Assembly: GCA_002364735.1 (NCBI GenBank)
Contig: DEZB01000039.1
Coordinates: 1-47,877 of the forward strand
DNA from: Bacteroidales bacterium UBA3143
GTDB lineage: Bacteria; Bacteroidota; Bacteroidia; Bacteroidales; Dysgonomonadaceae
Direction of reading: 5' to 3'
Length of the DNA: 47,877 nt
Numbering within the stretch: position 1 is the stretch's first letter; each line of letters opens with the position of its first letter. This document shows positions 1 through 7,086 of this stretch, one piece after another. The notes beneath the pieces were generated by a model, which saw only the letters and a list, made by a program, of their open reading frames with translations, had not been told where the DNA came from and did no database searches. The translations under genes and the position numbers were made by a program.

Positions 1-45
1 TAAAGGGTTTTTAGAGGTTACCATAATTGAATGATTTACTTTGTA

Positions 46-86
46 TATTTGCTTGGCAAAAAAATGATTGCAAATTGCACATCAGT
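46..86. repeat. Dispersed repeat, copy A (partial)
   Basis: This segment resembles the core of the larger repeats at 511-617 and 2004-2130. It shares a TTGCTT-GCAA stretch followed by GATTGCAAATTG and CAC. It lies just past the 3' end of the first minus-strand gene, the same relative position that copies B and C hold to their genes. It is the most degraded of the three copies. Confidence 0.45.
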
Positions 87-98
87 GATTCTTTATAC

Positions 99-446
99 TC
101 AATAACTTTTAGGATAGTTTTTAAATTCATATGGATTAATTAAAACAACCAGCTCTGGATTTTCTGGGAGATATCTTAGTCTAAATGTTTTACCAATAGG
201 AACTTTAGCTTCTATATTATAATGATATGTCTTTTTATCAATATTATACAAAGCTACTGACCTCCATATCTTTCCTCCTCGAATATTTGTACTTTTAAAA
301 TATCTGTCAACAGTTGCAGTAATTTCTATTCCTTCATTTATTATTCTTTTTTCTTTAGTATCTGTTTTAAAAAAGGAAAACAAACCTATTGATAAGACTA
401 TAAGAAATAATATTACACTCGTCAAACCTTTTCTGCGTTTGTTCAT
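99..446 (-). CDS. Small membrane-anchored protein, DUF3592-like
   Basis: The 115-residue product starts with a basic stretch (MNKRRKG) and one hydrophobic segment at about residues 8-26, so it is probably anchored in the inner membrane. The rest looks like a small beta domain: a segment beginning EITATVDRYF, then VPIGKTFRLRYLPENPE and a closing VVLINP. That pattern (modified variable, then a 'path/points to value' ending) resembles small DUF3592 proteins, whose function is unknown. No catalytic motif is visible. It is a single gene between repeat copies A and B and faces the same way as the next genes. The assignment rests on pattern resemblance only. Confidence 0.5.
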   Translation of the reverse strand: MNKRRKGLTSVILFLIVLSIGLFSFFKTDTKEKRIINEGIEITATVDRYFKSTNIRGGKIWRSVALYNIDKKTYHYNIEAKVPIGKTFRLRYLPENPELVVLINPYEFKNYPKSY

Positions 447-510
447 ATCTGTAATTTCTTTGATGTTTGTTCAATTATAAATTTTGATATAATATTATTT
501 ATTTTACATC

Positions 511-617
511 TCGCTGCTTGCGCTCTTTTGCAACCCGTGTGTCACTATAGCGAACTTTTCGTCTTTAATATTTTTTGCTTCGCAATACACCGATTGGGAA
601 ATAAATCGGCGCGAGCG
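511..617. repeat. Dispersed repeat, copy B
   Basis: It shares with copy C (2004-2130) the run GTGTGTC, CTTTAATATTTTTTGCTTCG, a CACCGATTG core and a terminal CGAGCG. It appears to lack about 22 bp present in copy C. It overlaps the 3' end of the 545-1105 gene and supplies that protein's C-terminal residues and stop codon. Confidence 0.65.
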
Positions 618-1105
618 GCTTTTCTGAATAATATAGAGTTAGAGGTGATTTTTTCTTGAGTTCGATAATATGTATAATCCACCGTTATTTGTAAGGAGTC
701 CACATTGGACAGATTAATAGAATCTAAGTTTACACAATTCACAAGTTTAGAAATGTCCAATAAAATATTGAACTCTTTAAACTGTCCCTTTTTTATAGTT
801 ATTGCTTGAAACTTATCTGCAATTATTACTATTGGAGAGCAATATTGATAATTACTCTTATCAATAATGGCAATATCCCAAGGTTGATTAATAGATGTTT
901 CTCCTATAAACTTCTCAGGTTCGATAATGTGTATCTTATTTAATAGATTATTTCTTACCATGAGTTTCATTTTAACTGGTATATTAAAATGAGTTTCCAG
1001 ACTATCATCAATTGTTGATAGTTCTAATTTTATTTCTTGACCTTCCGTTATTTGAGATAAAGAAAAAAAAACCATCAAAAGAAAAGTGTTGAACATATTA
1101 TTCAT
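545..1105 (-). CDS. Secreted hypothetical protein with repeat-derived C-terminus
   Basis: This 186-residue protein is not recognised. It has an N-terminal signal-like hydrophobic stretch (residues ~5-22, ending near TEGQ), so it is probably exported. The middle has alternating beta-like segments with phrases such as VKMKLMVRNNLLNKIHI, typical of small Ig-like or beta-sandwich periplasmic proteins in Bacteroidota. The last ~27 residues, after about SILF, are basic and of different composition. They are encoded by dispersed repeat copy B, so the original 3' end may have been replaced by the repeat. There is no lipobox cysteine at the expected place. The next gene upstream (1190-1993) runs the same way, but a palindromic repeat lies between them, so co-transcription is uncertain. 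Confidence 0.5.
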   Translation of the reverse strand: MNNMFNTFLLMVFFSLSQITEGQEIKLELSTIDDSLETHFNIPVKMKLMVRNNLLNKIHIIEPEKFIGETSINQPWDIAIIDKSNYQYCSPIVIIADKFQAITIKKGQFKEFNILLDISKLVNCVNLDSINLSNVDSLQITVDYTYYRTQEKITSNSILFRKAARADLFPNRCIAKQKILKTKSSL

Positions 1106-1149
1106 TGCAATATATTTTTAAATTTTAGCTTTCAATGACGTAAGGCTCT

Positions 1150-1223
1150 CACTGGCGCAAGTCTCCAGACTTGTGCCTATATATTTAATTTACAAAGGCA
1201 CAGATCGGAGACCTACGCCAGTG
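1150..1223. repeat. Palindromic REP/MITE-like repeat
   Basis: Two arms of about 27 bp, at 1150-1177 and 1197-1223, form an imperfect inverted repeat with matching outer ends (CACTGGCG and CGCCAGTG) and matching inner ends (TGTGCC and GGCACA). The loop is about 19 bp. Long GC-richer palindromes like this stand out from the AT-rich surroundings and are typical of REP-type or MITE-type intergenic repeats. The right arm encodes the last residues of the 1190-1993 product. Confidence 0.7.
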
Positions 1224-1993
1224 GTAGATTTTATTTCTATTTCATTAGAAAGAATATGTCCTTTAAAACGCTTAAATCCTTTGTTTTCTAAAATCATACC
1301 TTCTTTAAAAAAAATCTCATCATCTGTTTTAAAATCAAATACTAAACGATAAGTTGCCTTTTGCAACAACAAATAACTCATATCAATGAAAAATGTTTTT
1401 CTTTCATTTGGGTTAAGAAGAACTACTTCTTCAAAAAAATATGTTTCATCAACATTAATGTTCTCTGATATTAGCAAGTTATAAACATCAACATCTGTAT
1501 AAAAGATTTTTGTTCCATCACTTCCATTGGGAGGAGGAGGAACATAAGAGTTTCTTTTAAAAATATAATATGCCTCTTCAAGATTACTTAACTTATCAAA
1601 TACATCAACTCCTTCATTCTTATGATTAACTTGATACCGTTTTTTCACTTTTGGTAATGAAAGCCATATTGTATCTTTTAAATTACTTTGCTCATTATTT
1701 TTATTTATATAATCTTGTGCGTATTCTTTGAGCATTTTGAATTGTTCTTCTGGCGAACCACTATAGTTTTCTAAAATAGAATTCTCTTCATTAAAATCAA
1801 TCTCACTTACTCTGCCAATAATAAAAAGAGAATCATTAGATTTGTTTTGGAGAATTACAGAAATTTGCAAACTATCTTCTTTAGGAAAAGAATATTTTAA
1901 TTCTGCAGTTATTCGTGGTTTCTCACTATTACAGCTATGCAATAGAAGCAAAAATAAAATAGATAATAAAAAGTAACAATGATTATTTCTCAT
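1190..1993 (-). CDS. Hypothetical lipoprotein
   Basis: The 267-residue product opens with a lipoprotein signal peptide: a hydrophobic core from about residue 8 and a lipobox (LLHSC) with Cys21. It should therefore be lipidated and held at the cell envelope. The body is mixed alpha/beta with a Pro-rich VPPPPNGSDG loop near residue 152 and no recognised catalytic motif. A late phrase, FFIDMSYLLLQKATYRLVFD, resembles the closing strands of Ig-like folds. The last ~10 residues and the stop lie in the palindromic repeat at 1150-1223, so the C-terminus may be secondary. Repeat copy C lies immediately upstream and covers the region where a promoter would be expected. Confidence 0.5.
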   Translation of the reverse strand: MRNNHCYFLLSILFLLLLHSCNSEKPRITAELKYSFPKEDSLQISVILQNKSNDSLFIIGRVSEIDFNEENSILENYSGSPEEQFKMLKEYAQDYINKNNEQSNLKDTIWLSLPKVKKRYQVNHKNEGVDVFDKLSNLEEAYYIFKRNSYVPPPPNGSDGTKIFYTDVDVYNLLISENINVDETYFFEEVVLLNPNERKTFFIDMSYLLLQKATYRLVFDFKTDDEIFFKEGMILENKGFKRFKGHILSNEIEIKSTTGVGLRSVPL

Positions 1994-2003
1994 AATAATA
2001 AGT

Positions 2004-2130
2004 GTTATGCTCGCTCATGCACTTTGCAACATTTCGGCACCGCTCTATGTGAGCACGTGTGTCGCGTAACGACCTTTTCTTTAATATTTTTTGCTTCGCA
2101 ACACACCGATTGCAAATTGGCACGAGCGCT
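2004..2130. repeat. Dispersed repeat, copy C (fullest copy)
   Basis: This is the longest copy of the family seen at 46-86 and 511-617. One end is bounded by an inverted pair, GTTATGC (2004-2010) and GCGTAAC (2064-2070), with further imperfect pairing between them. The rest holds the conserved core with TTTAATATTTTTTGCTTCGC and CACCGATTGCAAATTGGCAC. It lies past the 3' end of the 2160-2915 gene. The arrangement resembles a gene-plus-site cassette, but the end motifs do not match the integron attC consensus orientation. Confidence 0.65.
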
Positions 2131-2159
2131 GCGAATTAAACTTCTCTCTTAATTTCATC

Positions 2160-2915
2160 TTATTCCACTCTTCTATTATAGCTCTTTTTCATGAAAAGTT
2201 TAACAGCAATACCAAGAGTCCATTCAAAATATCCATTATCCAAATCAGGGTGGACTTTTTCATAATTCACAAATCCATAGCCAGCACTTCCAAATAAAGA
2301 TAAGTACTCGTAATCTTTCATTTTGAAGTATTTATTCAAAGTCGCTCCAATAATTAATCCTCCAGTATTATTCAAAGGCACATCATGTCCTATATCCTTT
2401 TCATTGAGCAATATAAACATAGTGCGATTATATCCAGCATAAGGTTCTATTGATATCAGGTTTTTAAAATCGAAAGAGTAACCTACATAATAATCTAATC
2501 TTATATTATTAAACGAAGCATTTGTGGGAAGCGTTTGTCCATCAAAGACCATTTCCTTGGCAGGTTCAATTGTCCAAGGCTTAAATCTAACTCCAAGATT
2601 GAATTTATCTACCGCAAGACTAACACTAATATTCGCGCCTCCATGTTGACCCATCCAACTTTTGGTTCTTTCACCGTAATAATAATTTGAAACTCCAAGC
2701 TCCATCCTTAGCCCAATATTATTACGGGTCCGACATTCAACCATCTTGTAAGATTCTTGAATTGGATGTGCAGTAGTGTCTGGATTATATTTTATTGATA
2801 GTCTGGGGTGCACAATCAATGTGTCTGTTGAACAGATTGTGTCACCGTTCCATTGCTGTCCATATGCTATAGTGGTTATCAAAATTACTGTTGTTAATAT
2901 AAAGAGTCGCTTCAT
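2160..2915 (-). CDS. Outer-membrane beta-barrel protein
   Basis: The 251-residue product has a Sec signal peptide (MKRLFILTTVILITTIAYGQ) and then repeated short amphipathic strands such as NIGLRMELGVSNYYYG and ISIEPYAGYNRTMF. Strands alternate with polar turns, as in a small outer-membrane barrel. It is the last gene of a four-gene minus-strand operon and starts 11 bp after the preceding barrel gene ends. The C-terminus lacks the classical terminal Phe and instead ends in a charged tail (KKSYNRRVE). No specific function can be assigned. Confidence 0.65.
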   Translation of the reverse strand: MKRLFILTTVILITTIAYGQQWNGDTICSTDTLIVHPRLSIKYNPDTTAHPIQESYKMVECRTRNNIGLRMELGVSNYYYGERTKSWMGQHGGANISVSLAVDKFNLGVRFKPWTIEPAKEMVFDGQTLPTNASFNNIRLDYYVGYSFDFKNLISIEPYAGYNRTMFILLNEKDIGHDVPLNNTGGLIIGATLNKYFKMKDYEYLSLFGSAGYGFVNYEKVHPDLDNGYFEWTLGIAVKLFMKKSYNRRVE

Positions 2916-2926
2916 TACTATATGTT

Positions 2927-3631
2927 TTAAAAATAATACCCCACCGACAAATTAGCCGTCCACATTTTTATGGTTGGTTTGCCCACTCCTAAAATTTCCA
3001 TTCCTGCCATATTATTGAGAACATTTCTAAAACCCACACCCACAACAAGTCTATCCATTTCAATGCCTGCTTCAAATGCTGCACCCATATTATAACGTTG
3101 TTGCATATAGATATTTGTCTCAATTTCGTCCATTATTTGAATTTTAGGATCAAATAGGCTCCATTTCACTTTCATCAATTCGCCTTCTGCTTTCATTCTC
3201 ATGTGTTGATCTGCATTAGGGGTGAGAGAAGCAAATGCTCCCGCCATGGCATAGAGTTTAATATTGTTAGTCAACATAAATTTTGTTTTCAAATACAATG
3301 GTATCTGAAAAGTATTCATATTCACATGTCCTTCCAACGAAACTCCTTCGGGTGTTTCCATTCCTTGCAAGTATTTATCAGAGTCAATATTTGCACCGCT
3401 ATTAATGTACATCACTTCGGTGTGCAATCCAACATGACTGCTAAACATATACTCGGCCATCAACCCAGCATGATATCCTATGCGTGGTTTGTAAAGTTCT
3501 AACTCCATGCTCTGCATATTCATAGAGATATTAGAAAGGTTTGCTCCTGCTTTTACTCCCGCTCTGAATTGAGCGTGAGATGTTGTTGCTATTAGTACTA
3601 ACAACAAGAATGCTAAAGTGATTTTTCTCAT
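2927..3631 (-). CDS. PorT-like outer-membrane beta-barrel protein
   Basis: This 234-residue protein has a signal peptide ending at SHAQ and then the hallmark opening of the OMP_b-brl_2/PorT-like family: FRAGVKAGANLSN, then GYHAGLMAEYMFSSHVGLHTE. Strand-turn-strand units continue to a terminal aromatic strand (LSVGYYF) typical of barrel insertion by BAM. The family includes porins and type IX secretion accessory proteins, but nothing here identifies a substrate. It is the third gene of the four-gene operon, with gaps of 27 bp upstream and 11 bp downstream, and it is probably co-expressed with its barrel neighbours. Confidence 0.75.
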   Translation of the reverse strand: MRKITLAFLLLVLIATTSHAQFRAGVKAGANLSNISMNMQSMELELYKPRIGYHAGLMAEYMFSSHVGLHTEVMYINSGANIDSDKYLQGMETPEGVSLEGHVNMNTFQIPLYLKTKFMLTNNIKLYAMAGAFASLTPNADQHMRMKAEGELMKVKWSLFDPKIQIMDEIETNIYMQQRYNMGAAFEAGIEMDRLVVGVGFRNVLNNMAGMEILGVGKPTIKMWTANLSVGYYF

Positions 3632-3658
3632 ATTAATTTTCAGATTAATCGTTTATGA

Positions 3659-4354
3659 TTACCAACTACGAAAACTTAAAAACAGAGATACAGTGAAGCT
3701 TGATACATTCATAGCTTCATCTGATTTCACTTTCTGCCCTTCAAAGTTCATGGAGTCGATGGTGCCCGTTATTTGAGATAGTTTAAGCCCCAGACCCATT
3801 TTGTTTTTCAATTTATATTCTCCTCCCAATGTGACATTAGCCCCAAAAGTAGTTTGATTGCCTTTGCCCTCTATTCCGTTAACGGTGATGTTGTCCATAA
3901 AAAACAAAGGACCAACGCCTAATGAAGCAGTCAATAGAAACTTGCTTGTTTCCAGTCTTGTTGCAAATGAAGGGCCTACATATACAATTCGTTGGGTCTC
4001 TTCATAACTGTTGATGTTTCCCTCAAAACCTTCCATTGTGAATCCTCCTCCCGATGTGGAAGATGAATACGTATTGGCATTGAACCCAATGCCCCATGTT
4101 TCTTTGAAAAAATATTGACCATCGGCATCAATGGCTAATCCGTGACGCAACTTACTGCTCATGTCATCAACAGTCTTATTGCCTGTTTTGAGTACCGATC
4201 CTGATCTCATAGCGTAACCACCGCCCACTGCAATGCGTAAATCTTTGTGTTTTACATTTTCTTCGTATTCTACTTCATTGATTTGAGAAAAAGCAGGCAT
4301 ACAGAAAAGTACGGACACAGCCGTGAAAATAATTGAGATGATGTTTGTTTTCAT
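3659..4354 (-). CDS. Outer-membrane beta-barrel protein
   Basis: The 231-residue product has a signal peptide (MKTNIISIIFTAVSVLFCMPAFSQ) and an outer-membrane barrel pattern. Examples are LRIAVGGGYAMRSG, ATRLETSKFLLTASLGVGPLFF and a closing SFTVSLFLSFRSW with an aromatic C-terminus. Length and strand layout suggest an 8-10-strand barrel. It follows the operon's lipoprotein gene with a 26-bp gap. A possible Cys in the signal region (LFC) is followed by MPAFSQ, so signal peptidase I cleavage after FSQ is favoured. Ligand and role are unknown. Confidence 0.68.
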   Translation of the reverse strand: MKTNIISIIFTAVSVLFCMPAFSQINEVEYEENVKHKDLRIAVGGGYAMRSGSVLKTGNKTVDDMSSKLRHGLAIDADGQYFFKETWGIGFNANTYSSSTSGGGFTMEGFEGNINSYEETQRIVYVGPSFATRLETSKFLLTASLGVGPLFFMDNITVNGIEGKGNQTTFGANVTLGGEYKLKNKMGLGLKLSQITGTIDSMNFEGQKVKSDEAMNVSSFTVSLFLSFRSW

Positions 4355-4380
4355 ACTTAATTAATTTAGGTGTAAATGAT

Positions 4381-4917
4381 TTATTGTTTTTCTTTCTTCT
4401 TTTTTATTATCTCTACCACCTTCGGGCGAATGGTATCGTTCGTAGCTTCTTCAATAACAAAGAAGTTTGGAACAAGAGTAACTTCATCTGTGATGGGCAT
4501 AATGGTGTAAACTTTGCCCTTTTCGGCATCGAAAGTTAGTTTGTAGTGGGTGTGTGGATTGTTAGATTCTGCAACAGATGCGCCTATTACTCCAAACATC
4601 ATTCCTGCCATAGCCGCTTTGTCGTCCCATTGACGAAAATGACGTATTTCAATAGTTCTTTCACCAGGGGCTACCTCAGTATGTTTTGGATATCCCTTCA
4701 TGTAACTGCCTACTGACACAGAATCTACTTTAATGAGCAGTGCAGATTCCGTTGTGTTTTTCTTGTTAATCTTCAGCTTATGGTTTCCCTGCTGAATACG
4801 AGCAATCTCTGTGGAAGATAATTTATCTCCTTTGTAACCTTTGGTGCTTCCGCAACTGGTCAATACAATCATTCCCATCAGAACAATTGCAATTAAAACA
4901 AGTGTGTTAGTTCTCAT
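4381..4917 (-). CDS. Small lipoprotein, first gene of barrel operon
   Basis: The 178-residue product begins with a clear lipoprotein signal (MRTNTLVLIAIVLMGMIVLTSCGS, Cys22). The mature part has a beta-rich section (KLKINKKNTTESALLIKVDSV) and EVAPGERTIEIRHF, which resembles the 'PGxHxIxV' turn of PEGA- or DUF2846-like envelope proteins. A short hydrophobic Gly/Ala segment (MAGMMFGVIGASVA) may touch the membrane. It ends with a run of lysines (EIIKKKKEKQ). It leads a four-gene operon with three barrel proteins, so it may be a partner or assembly lipoprotein for them; that is inference from position. Confidence 0.6.
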   Translation of the reverse strand: MRTNTLVLIAIVLMGMIVLTSCGSTKGYKGDKLSSTEIARIQQGNHKLKINKKNTTESALLIKVDSVSVGSYMKGYPKHTEVAPGERTIEIRHFRQWDDKAAMAGMMFGVIGASVAESNNPHTHYKLTFDAEKGKVYTIMPITDEVTLVPNFFVIEEATNDTIRPKVVEIIKKKKEKQ

Positions 4918-4974
4918 TTTTTGATAGTCATTAATTAGTGAATACTTGTGCTATTTGGTTATTTTAATACTGTG

Positions 4975-4982
4975 CAAATGTA
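4975..4982 (-). promoter_or_regulatory. Bacteroidota-type promoter -7 box for barrel operon
   Basis: On the minus strand this reads TACATTTG, a perfect match to the Bacteroidota TAnnTTTG box. It lies about 58 bp upstream of the lipoprotein start. The upstream TTTG is only weakly matched (ATTG near 5001). Confidence 0.5.
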
Positions 4983-5228
4983 TTCCAATAAAACTTAATA
5001 AACAATAGGCAGCCGCATATTTAACACTATTGATTATCGAGCTAACTTATTGGGGGGGGGCAAGTTACGCATAGTGTTAAAATACACAGTTTAGGTTTGT
5101 TTGCAACAGTCGCAATCAGCAGATTTCTGAGGACAAAATAGCTTTTATGGATGAAAAGTTTGGACAACTATATCTGCTTTTAATATTATAAAATATCAAC
5201 CCTACTCTGTTCCGTGATATTTTGCGAA

Positions 5229-5414
5229 AGAAAAAACTTCTTAAAGGAAATAGTTTCGCTGCAAGCGAAAGTGCAAATATGTTAAGGGAAATGATTTCGC
5301 TTCAAGCGAAAGAGAAAACTTGTTAAGGGAAGCTGTTTCGCTCGGAAAGAAACTGAGAATTTGTTGAGGGAAACGCTTTTGCTTGAAGCGAAAGTATAAA
5401 GTTGTTAGGGAATG
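5229..5414. repeat. Degenerate tandem repeat (period ~41 bp) with internal hairpins
   Basis: Units start near 5229, 5275, 5315, 5356 and 5397, giving four full copies and one partial. Each has a variable A-rich lead, GTTAAGGGAA or a variant, then a small hairpin such as TTTCGCTTCAAGCGAAA. The hairpin is kept in units 1, 2 and 4 and altered in unit 3. Units differ too much for a CRISPR array and there are no conserved repeat/unique spacer boundaries. Confidence 0.7.
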
Positions 5415-5605
5415 CGGTGTAGCAATTTTTCCATAAGAAATTTAATTCGAGATTTAGCCATTAAAAGTTTTAGTGCCAAGATTTAATCTTTGAAAGACTT
5501 TGTATAGGAGTGATCGATGAAAAGTACAACAAGTTTGAATGTTGATAATATATATCGGTAATTGTCATTCCACATTTCCTTTTTCTCAACTCTACATAAA
5601 ATCAT

Positions 5606-5613
5606 TATCTTTG
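5606..5613 (+). promoter_or_regulatory. Promoter -7 box for hisS
   Basis: The sequence TATCTTTG matches the Bacteroidota TAnnTTTG element exactly and lies 34 bp before the hisS ATG, leaving a short leader. No clear TTTG is seen at the -33 position. Confidence 0.6.
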
Positions 5614-5647
5614 CACATCAAAATTAACAACACATTCAATTAACGAT

Positions 5648-7012
5648 ATGCAAAAACCATCGCTCCCCAAAGGAACCCGTGATTTTTCGCCCGAAGAAAT
5701 GGCGAAACGCAACTATATATTCGATACCATTAAGGATGTTTATAAACTGTATGGCTTTAAGCAGATAGAAACGCCTGCAATGGAAAACCTATCTACCCTC
5801 ATGGGTAAGTATGGGGATGAGGGTGATAAATTGCTTTTTAAGATTCTTAATTCAGGTGATTTCCTAAAGAGCATTAATGCGGATGATATTACAGAAAATA
5901 ATTCGGCTACTACAGCAAATAAAATATCGGAAAAAGGATTGCGCTACGACCTTACTGTTCCTTTTGCTCGCTATGTTGTGATGCACCGAAATGAAATAAC
6001 ATTTCCTTTCAAGCGCTATCAAATACAACCTGTTTGGCGTGCCGATAGGCCACAAAGGGGGAGGTACCGTGAGTTCTTTCAATGCGATGCTGATATTGTA
6101 GGCTCAGATTCATTATTGAACGAAATAGAGTTGATACATATCATTGATAAGGTGTTTACTCAATTAGGTATTCGTATCACAACAAAATTGAATAACCGAA
6201 AGATACTGTCAGGCATAGCCGAAGTAATTGGTGAAGCAGATAAGATTACCGATATAACAGTTGCCATTGACAAGCTGGACAAGATTGGTCTTGAAAAAGT
6301 GAACGAGGAATTGATTGCAAAAGAGATTCCCGAAAGTGCCATACAGAAGTTGCAGCCTATCATCATGCTTGAAGGTAGTGTAAGTCACAAGCTGGAGGTA
6401 CTAAGAACCGAGTTAGCTGAATCGGAAATAGGACTAAAGGGAGTGGAGGAAGTAGATTTTATATTGAATAAACTTAGTGCACTTAATCTCCACAACCCTG
6501 TTGAACTCGACCTTACCCTTGCGCGTGGGTTGAACTACTACACGGGTGCCATTATTGAAGTGAAAGCCATGGATGTGGAAATTGGAAGTATCACTGGAGG
6601 TGGAAGGTATGACAATCTTACAGGAGTGTTCGGGCTTCCCGATGTGTCTGGTGTCGGCATTTCATTCGGCGCAGACCGTATTTATGATGTGCTGAATCAA
6701 CTCAATCTTTTTCCTGAAAACTTATCACTTGGTGTGGACGTTGTTTTTGTGAACTTTGGTGAAAAAGAAGAGGACTATATATTGCCTATTCTTTCACAAT
6801 TGCGAAGCAAAGGAATTTCTGCAGAGATATATCCTGATGCTGCGAAGATGAAGAAACAAATGTCTTATGCCGACAATAATAAAGCGCACTTTGTGGCTAT
6901 GATTGGGGAGAACGAAATATCGGAAAACAAACTAACGCTTAAAAATATGTTGACTGGAGAACAAGAAATGGTTACGCTGGAAGTAGCTATTGAAAAGATT
7001 TTGGAGAAATAA
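5648..7012 (+). CDS. hisS: Histidyl-tRNA synthetase
   Basis: This 454-residue class II aminoacyl-tRNA synthetase charges tRNA-His in the cytoplasm. It opens with PKGTRDFSPEE, the HisS start motif. Class II motif 2 follows (FKRYQIQPVWRADRPQRGRY) with its FFQCDADIVG extension. The two histidine-specific motifs are visible, LARGLNYYTG and the GGGRYDNLTG block, followed by GVGISFGADRIYDVL (motif 3). The C-terminal ~95 residues form the anticodon-binding domain (VDVVFVNFG onward). Length and motif order are normal for the Bacteroidota long form. A TAnnTTTG promoter lies 34 bp upstream. The gene converges on the S9 peptidase gene with a shared hairpin between them. Confidence 0.97.
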   Translation: MQKPSLPKGTRDFSPEEMAKRNYIFDTIKDVYKLYGFKQIETPAMENLSTLMGKYGDEGDKLLFKILNSGDFLKSINADDITENNSATTANKISEKGLRYDLTVPFARYVVMHRNEITFPFKRYQIQPVWRADRPQRGRYREFFQCDADIVGSDSLLNEIELIHIIDKVFTQLGIRITTKLNNRKILSGIAEVIGEADKITDITVAIDKLDKIGLEKVNEELIAKEIPESAIQKLQPIIMLEGSVSHKLEVLRTELAESEIGLKGVEEVDFILNKLSALNLHNPVELDLTLARGLNYYTGAIIEVKAMDVEIGSITGGGRYDNLTGVFGLPDVSGVGISFGADRIYDVLNQLNLFPENLSLGVDVVFVNFGEKEEDYILPILSQLRSKGISAEIYPDAAKMKKQMSYADNNKAHFVAMIGENEISENKLTLKNMLTGEQEMVTLEVAIEKILEK

Positions 7013-7035
7013 GGAGATGGTGTGAGTTAATAATG

Positions 7036-7080
7036 GAAATGGAAAATGGAAAGCTTGACACACTTTCCATTTTCCATTTT
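7036..7080. terminator. Bidirectional hairpin terminator between hisS and S9 peptidase
   Basis: Arms at 7036-7053 and 7063-7080 match in 17 of 18 positions around a 9-bp loop. The arms are built from repeats of ATGGAAA. It lies between convergent genes and can terminate both, although GC content is low for an intrinsic terminator. Confidence 0.6.
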
Positions 7081-7086
7081 CTATTT

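Larger units (their letters stand above)
4918..5647. other. Intergenic region between barrel operon and hisS
   Basis: This ~730-bp gap separates divergent genes. It holds the operon promoter (4975-4982), a run of nine G at 5052-5060, a 4.5-copy tandem repeat (5229-5414) and the hisS promoter (5606-5613). I see no convincing gene. Confidence 0.7.

Noticed and set aside
2004..2070. Integron attC site
   Set aside because: The terminal motifs (GTTATGC ... GCGTAAC) face the wrong way for the RYYYAAC ... GTTRRRY consensus and no integron integrase is in the window.
5229..5414. CRISPR array
   Set aside because: Units are diverged over their whole length, with no invariant repeat and unique spacers, and there are no cas genes in the window. 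The same applies to 9299-9420.
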